A DNA stretch of 7,287 nucleotides from Betaproteobacteria bacterium (GTDB lineage: Bacteria; Pseudomonadota; Gammaproteobacteria; Burkholderiales; SG8-39), in contig VGIE01000109.1 of NCBI GenBank assembly GCA_016867955.1, forward strand, positions 1-7,287, written 5' to 3'. The notes under the pieces were generated by a model that was given only the letters and a program-made list of their open reading frames with translations, made no database searches and was not told the origin of the DNA. A program made the position numbers and the translations under genes. This document shows, one piece after another, positions 6,051 to 7,287 of this stretch. Within the stretch, counting starts at the first letter, position 1; each line of letters begins with the position of its first letter.

Positions 6051-7025
6051 ATGAAACACTTGTCCAAACTGCTCTCAGCGGGCTTGCTCGCCGCAACGGC
6101 CGCCGGAAGCGCGATGGCCCAGCAGTATCCGACCAAAACCATTACCTTCGCTTCGGCCATGGCTGCAGGCTCCTCGACCGACATCCTCGCGCGCGAGACG
6201 GCAAAATTCCTCACCGATCGGATGAGCCAGTCGGTGATCGTGGAGGTCGTGGCGGGCGCCGGCGGCAACATTGCCGCGCAGAAGGTGGTCAACGCGACAC
6301 CCGATGGCTACACACTGCTGTTCGTCACCAACGGCGTCATTTCCAACCAGGCCATGCGCAGCAAGCCGCCCTTCGACGTCACCAAGGACCTGGTGATCAT
6401 TTCGCCGCTGTTCGAAGGCATCTTCGGCCTTTTCATCAATCCCAACGTGCCCGCAAAAACCGTCAACGAGCTGATCGCCTACGCCCGGGCCAACCCCGGG
6501 AAGCTCAACTACGGCACCAGCGGCATCGGCGGCATCGTGCACCTGGTGAACGCCGATTTCGCCGAGCGCGCCAAGATCAGTCTTGTGCACGTGCCCTACA
6601 AGGGCGGCGCCGAGTACATGCCGGCCACCATCGCCAACCAGGTGCAGATGAACTTTGCCGACGTCAGCTTCGCCAAGCCGCAGGTCGATGCGGGCAAGGT
6701 GCGCGCGCTGGCCGTCTCCTCCAAGCAGCGCCTCGCGAGCATGCCCGACGTGCCGACTTTCGAGGAATCGGGCCCCGCTTTCGCCGGCTACACGCCGACG
6801 TTCTGGATGGGCCTCTATGCCCCGAAGGGCACGCCACAGGCGGCGATCGATCGCCTGAACGCCGAAGTGCGCGCCTTCGTTACCCCGCCGGACGCCAAGG
6901 CGCGCTACGCGGCGCGCGGTTACCAGACGGTCTGGCTGCCGCCGGCCGAAGCGCAGAAGCGCGTCAGTGACGAACTGGCCCAATTCAACAAGACCATCGA
7001 CACGGTAAAAATCGAGCGTCATTGA
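6051..7025 (+). CDS. Bug-family (TctC-like) tripartite tricarboxylate transporter substrate-binding protein
   Basis: This encodes 324 residues, standard for the family. The ATG at 6051 has AGGAGG 8 bases upstream and begins a signal peptide (cleavage after SAMA, residue 23); upstream in-frame codons overlap the FAH remnant in another frame and are not coding. Family motifs are QQYPTKTITF at the mature start, GAGGNIAAQKVVNATPDGYTLL (about 69-90), YGTSGIGG (154-161), the ligand-loop VPYKGG (181-186) and MPDVPTFEESG (231-241). Bug proteins are periplasmic Venus-flytrap receptors for carboxylates and other small organic ligands; many are orphans without TctA/TctB membrane genes, as here within the window. 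The ligand is not predictable. The Shine-Dalgarno overlaps the stop of the FAH remnant. A probable acyl-CoA ligase follows, suggesting uptake and activation of an organic acid. Confidence 0.92.
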   Translation: MKHLSKLLSAGLLAATAAGSAMAQQYPTKTITFASAMAAGSSTDILARETAKFLTDRMSQSVIVEVVAGAGGNIAAQKVVNATPDGYTLLFVTNGVISNQAMRSKPPFDVTKDLVIISPLFEGIFGLFINPNVPAKTVNELIAYARANPGKLNYGTSGIGGIVHLVNADFAERAKISLVHVPYKGGAEYMPATIANQVQMNFADVSFAKPQVDAGKVRALAVSSKQRLASMPDVPTFEESGPAFAGYTPTFWMGLYAPKGTPQAAIDRLNAEVRAFVTPPDAKARYAARGYQTVWLPPAEAQKRVSDELAQFNKTIDTVKIERH

Positions 7026-7103
7026 ATATAGTATGAAGACACAGCTGATGCTGTACTCATTATTATTTTGTCAGTATTAATATCCCAGCCCGTGGCTGGC
7101 CCG

Positions 7104-7287
7104 ATGACCGCCACCGCGACCCGCCCAGACCCTACGCGCCTCCACCGCCGAACAGCGCATGGGCTTTGCCGTGACCGATCTCACCATCGACCAGGTGCCA
7201 GCGACCCAGGCCGGGACACACGGCGACAAGACCTTTCTGCACCGCATCCCCCGACGGTCGCACCCGCAGCCTCCGGAAGGCGCACCG
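7104..7287 (+). CDS. Probable AMP-dependent acyl-CoA ligase N-terminus, partial and frame-disrupted
   Basis: From ATG 7104 the frame reads MTATATRPDPTRL and is then shifted. Skipping one C near 7142-7143 gives TAEQRMGFAVTDLTIDQVPA and then GTHGDKTFLHRIP. Skipping one more C in the five-C run 7248-7252 continues as DGRTRS to the window end. The string VPA...HGDKTFL...DGRTRS is the typical start of acyl-CoA synthetase/AMP-ligase proteins (a xVPxxL...GDKTAL pattern before the first conserved core), which form acyl-CoA from an organic acid with ATP. The AMP-binding motifs lie outside the window. No Shine-Dalgarno is visible before ATG 7104; the alternative ATG at 7159 is in the middle frame. The two corrections are inferred from family pattern, so the call is moderate. 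Confidence 0.5.
   Translation, partial: MTATATRPDPTRLHRRTAHGLCRDRSHHRPGASDPGRDTRRQDLSAPHPPTVAPAASGRRT

Noticed and set aside
5537..6292. Minus-strand frame of 251 codons spanning the amtB end, the FAH remnant and the Bug start
   Set aside because: It crosses a terminator and three plus-strand features and shows no family pattern.

Overview
The window looks like a chromosome segment of a GC-rich betaproteobacterium, most likely Burkholderiales. The grounds are high GC in the genes, a Bug-family (TctC-like) binding protein of the kind expanded in that order, an outer-membrane protein of the TorF/TIGR02001 type directly before glnK-amtB, and the comM-ubiK pairing. Taxonomy is inferred from gene content only.

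Layout. Minus strand, left edge: the first 118 codons of a PAS-domain protein, probably a sigma-54-type regulator, running out of the window (1-355). Then comM (541-2102) and ubiK (2254-2493), also minus. ubiK is divergent from a plus-strand nitrogen cluster: a TorF-like outer-membrane protein (2737-3660), PII protein glnK (3726-4064) and ammonium channel amtB (4077-5549), closed by a strong intrinsic terminator (5640-5668). A good sigma-54 promoter (2655-2670, TGGCAC/GTGCA with exact GG-N10-GC spacing) lies before the outer-membrane gene, with NtrC-like dyads about 130 bp upstream of the predicted start point. This suggests the outer-membrane protein, GlnK and AmtB are induced together under nitrogen limitation. 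A weak hairpin at 3674-3698 may trim readthrough into glnK-amtB. Further right are a fumarylacetoacetate-hydrolase-family gene cut short after about 80 codons, an intact Bug-family periplasmic binding protein (6051-7025), and at the right edge the disrupted start of a probable AMP-dependent acyl-CoA ligase. These three fit an organic or aromatic acid catabolic neighbourhood.

How the genes relate. GlnK blocks AmtB when nitrogen is sufficient; AmtB keeps both the twin-histidine pore and the GlnK-binding C-terminus. The outer-membrane partner is the least understood component. ComM acts in natural transformation and UbiK in ubiquinone synthesis; neither is obviously linked to nitrogen.

Quality note. 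Several genes carry apparent single-base indels in C/G runs (near 40, 1995, 7142 and 7248-7252). They may be sequence errors in a draft assembly rather than true pseudogenes. The truncation near 5986 is different in kind: about two thirds of a gene is missing. No CRISPR array, tRNA, rRNA or recognisable insertion sequence is present, and no gene-free stretch exceeds 300 bases.
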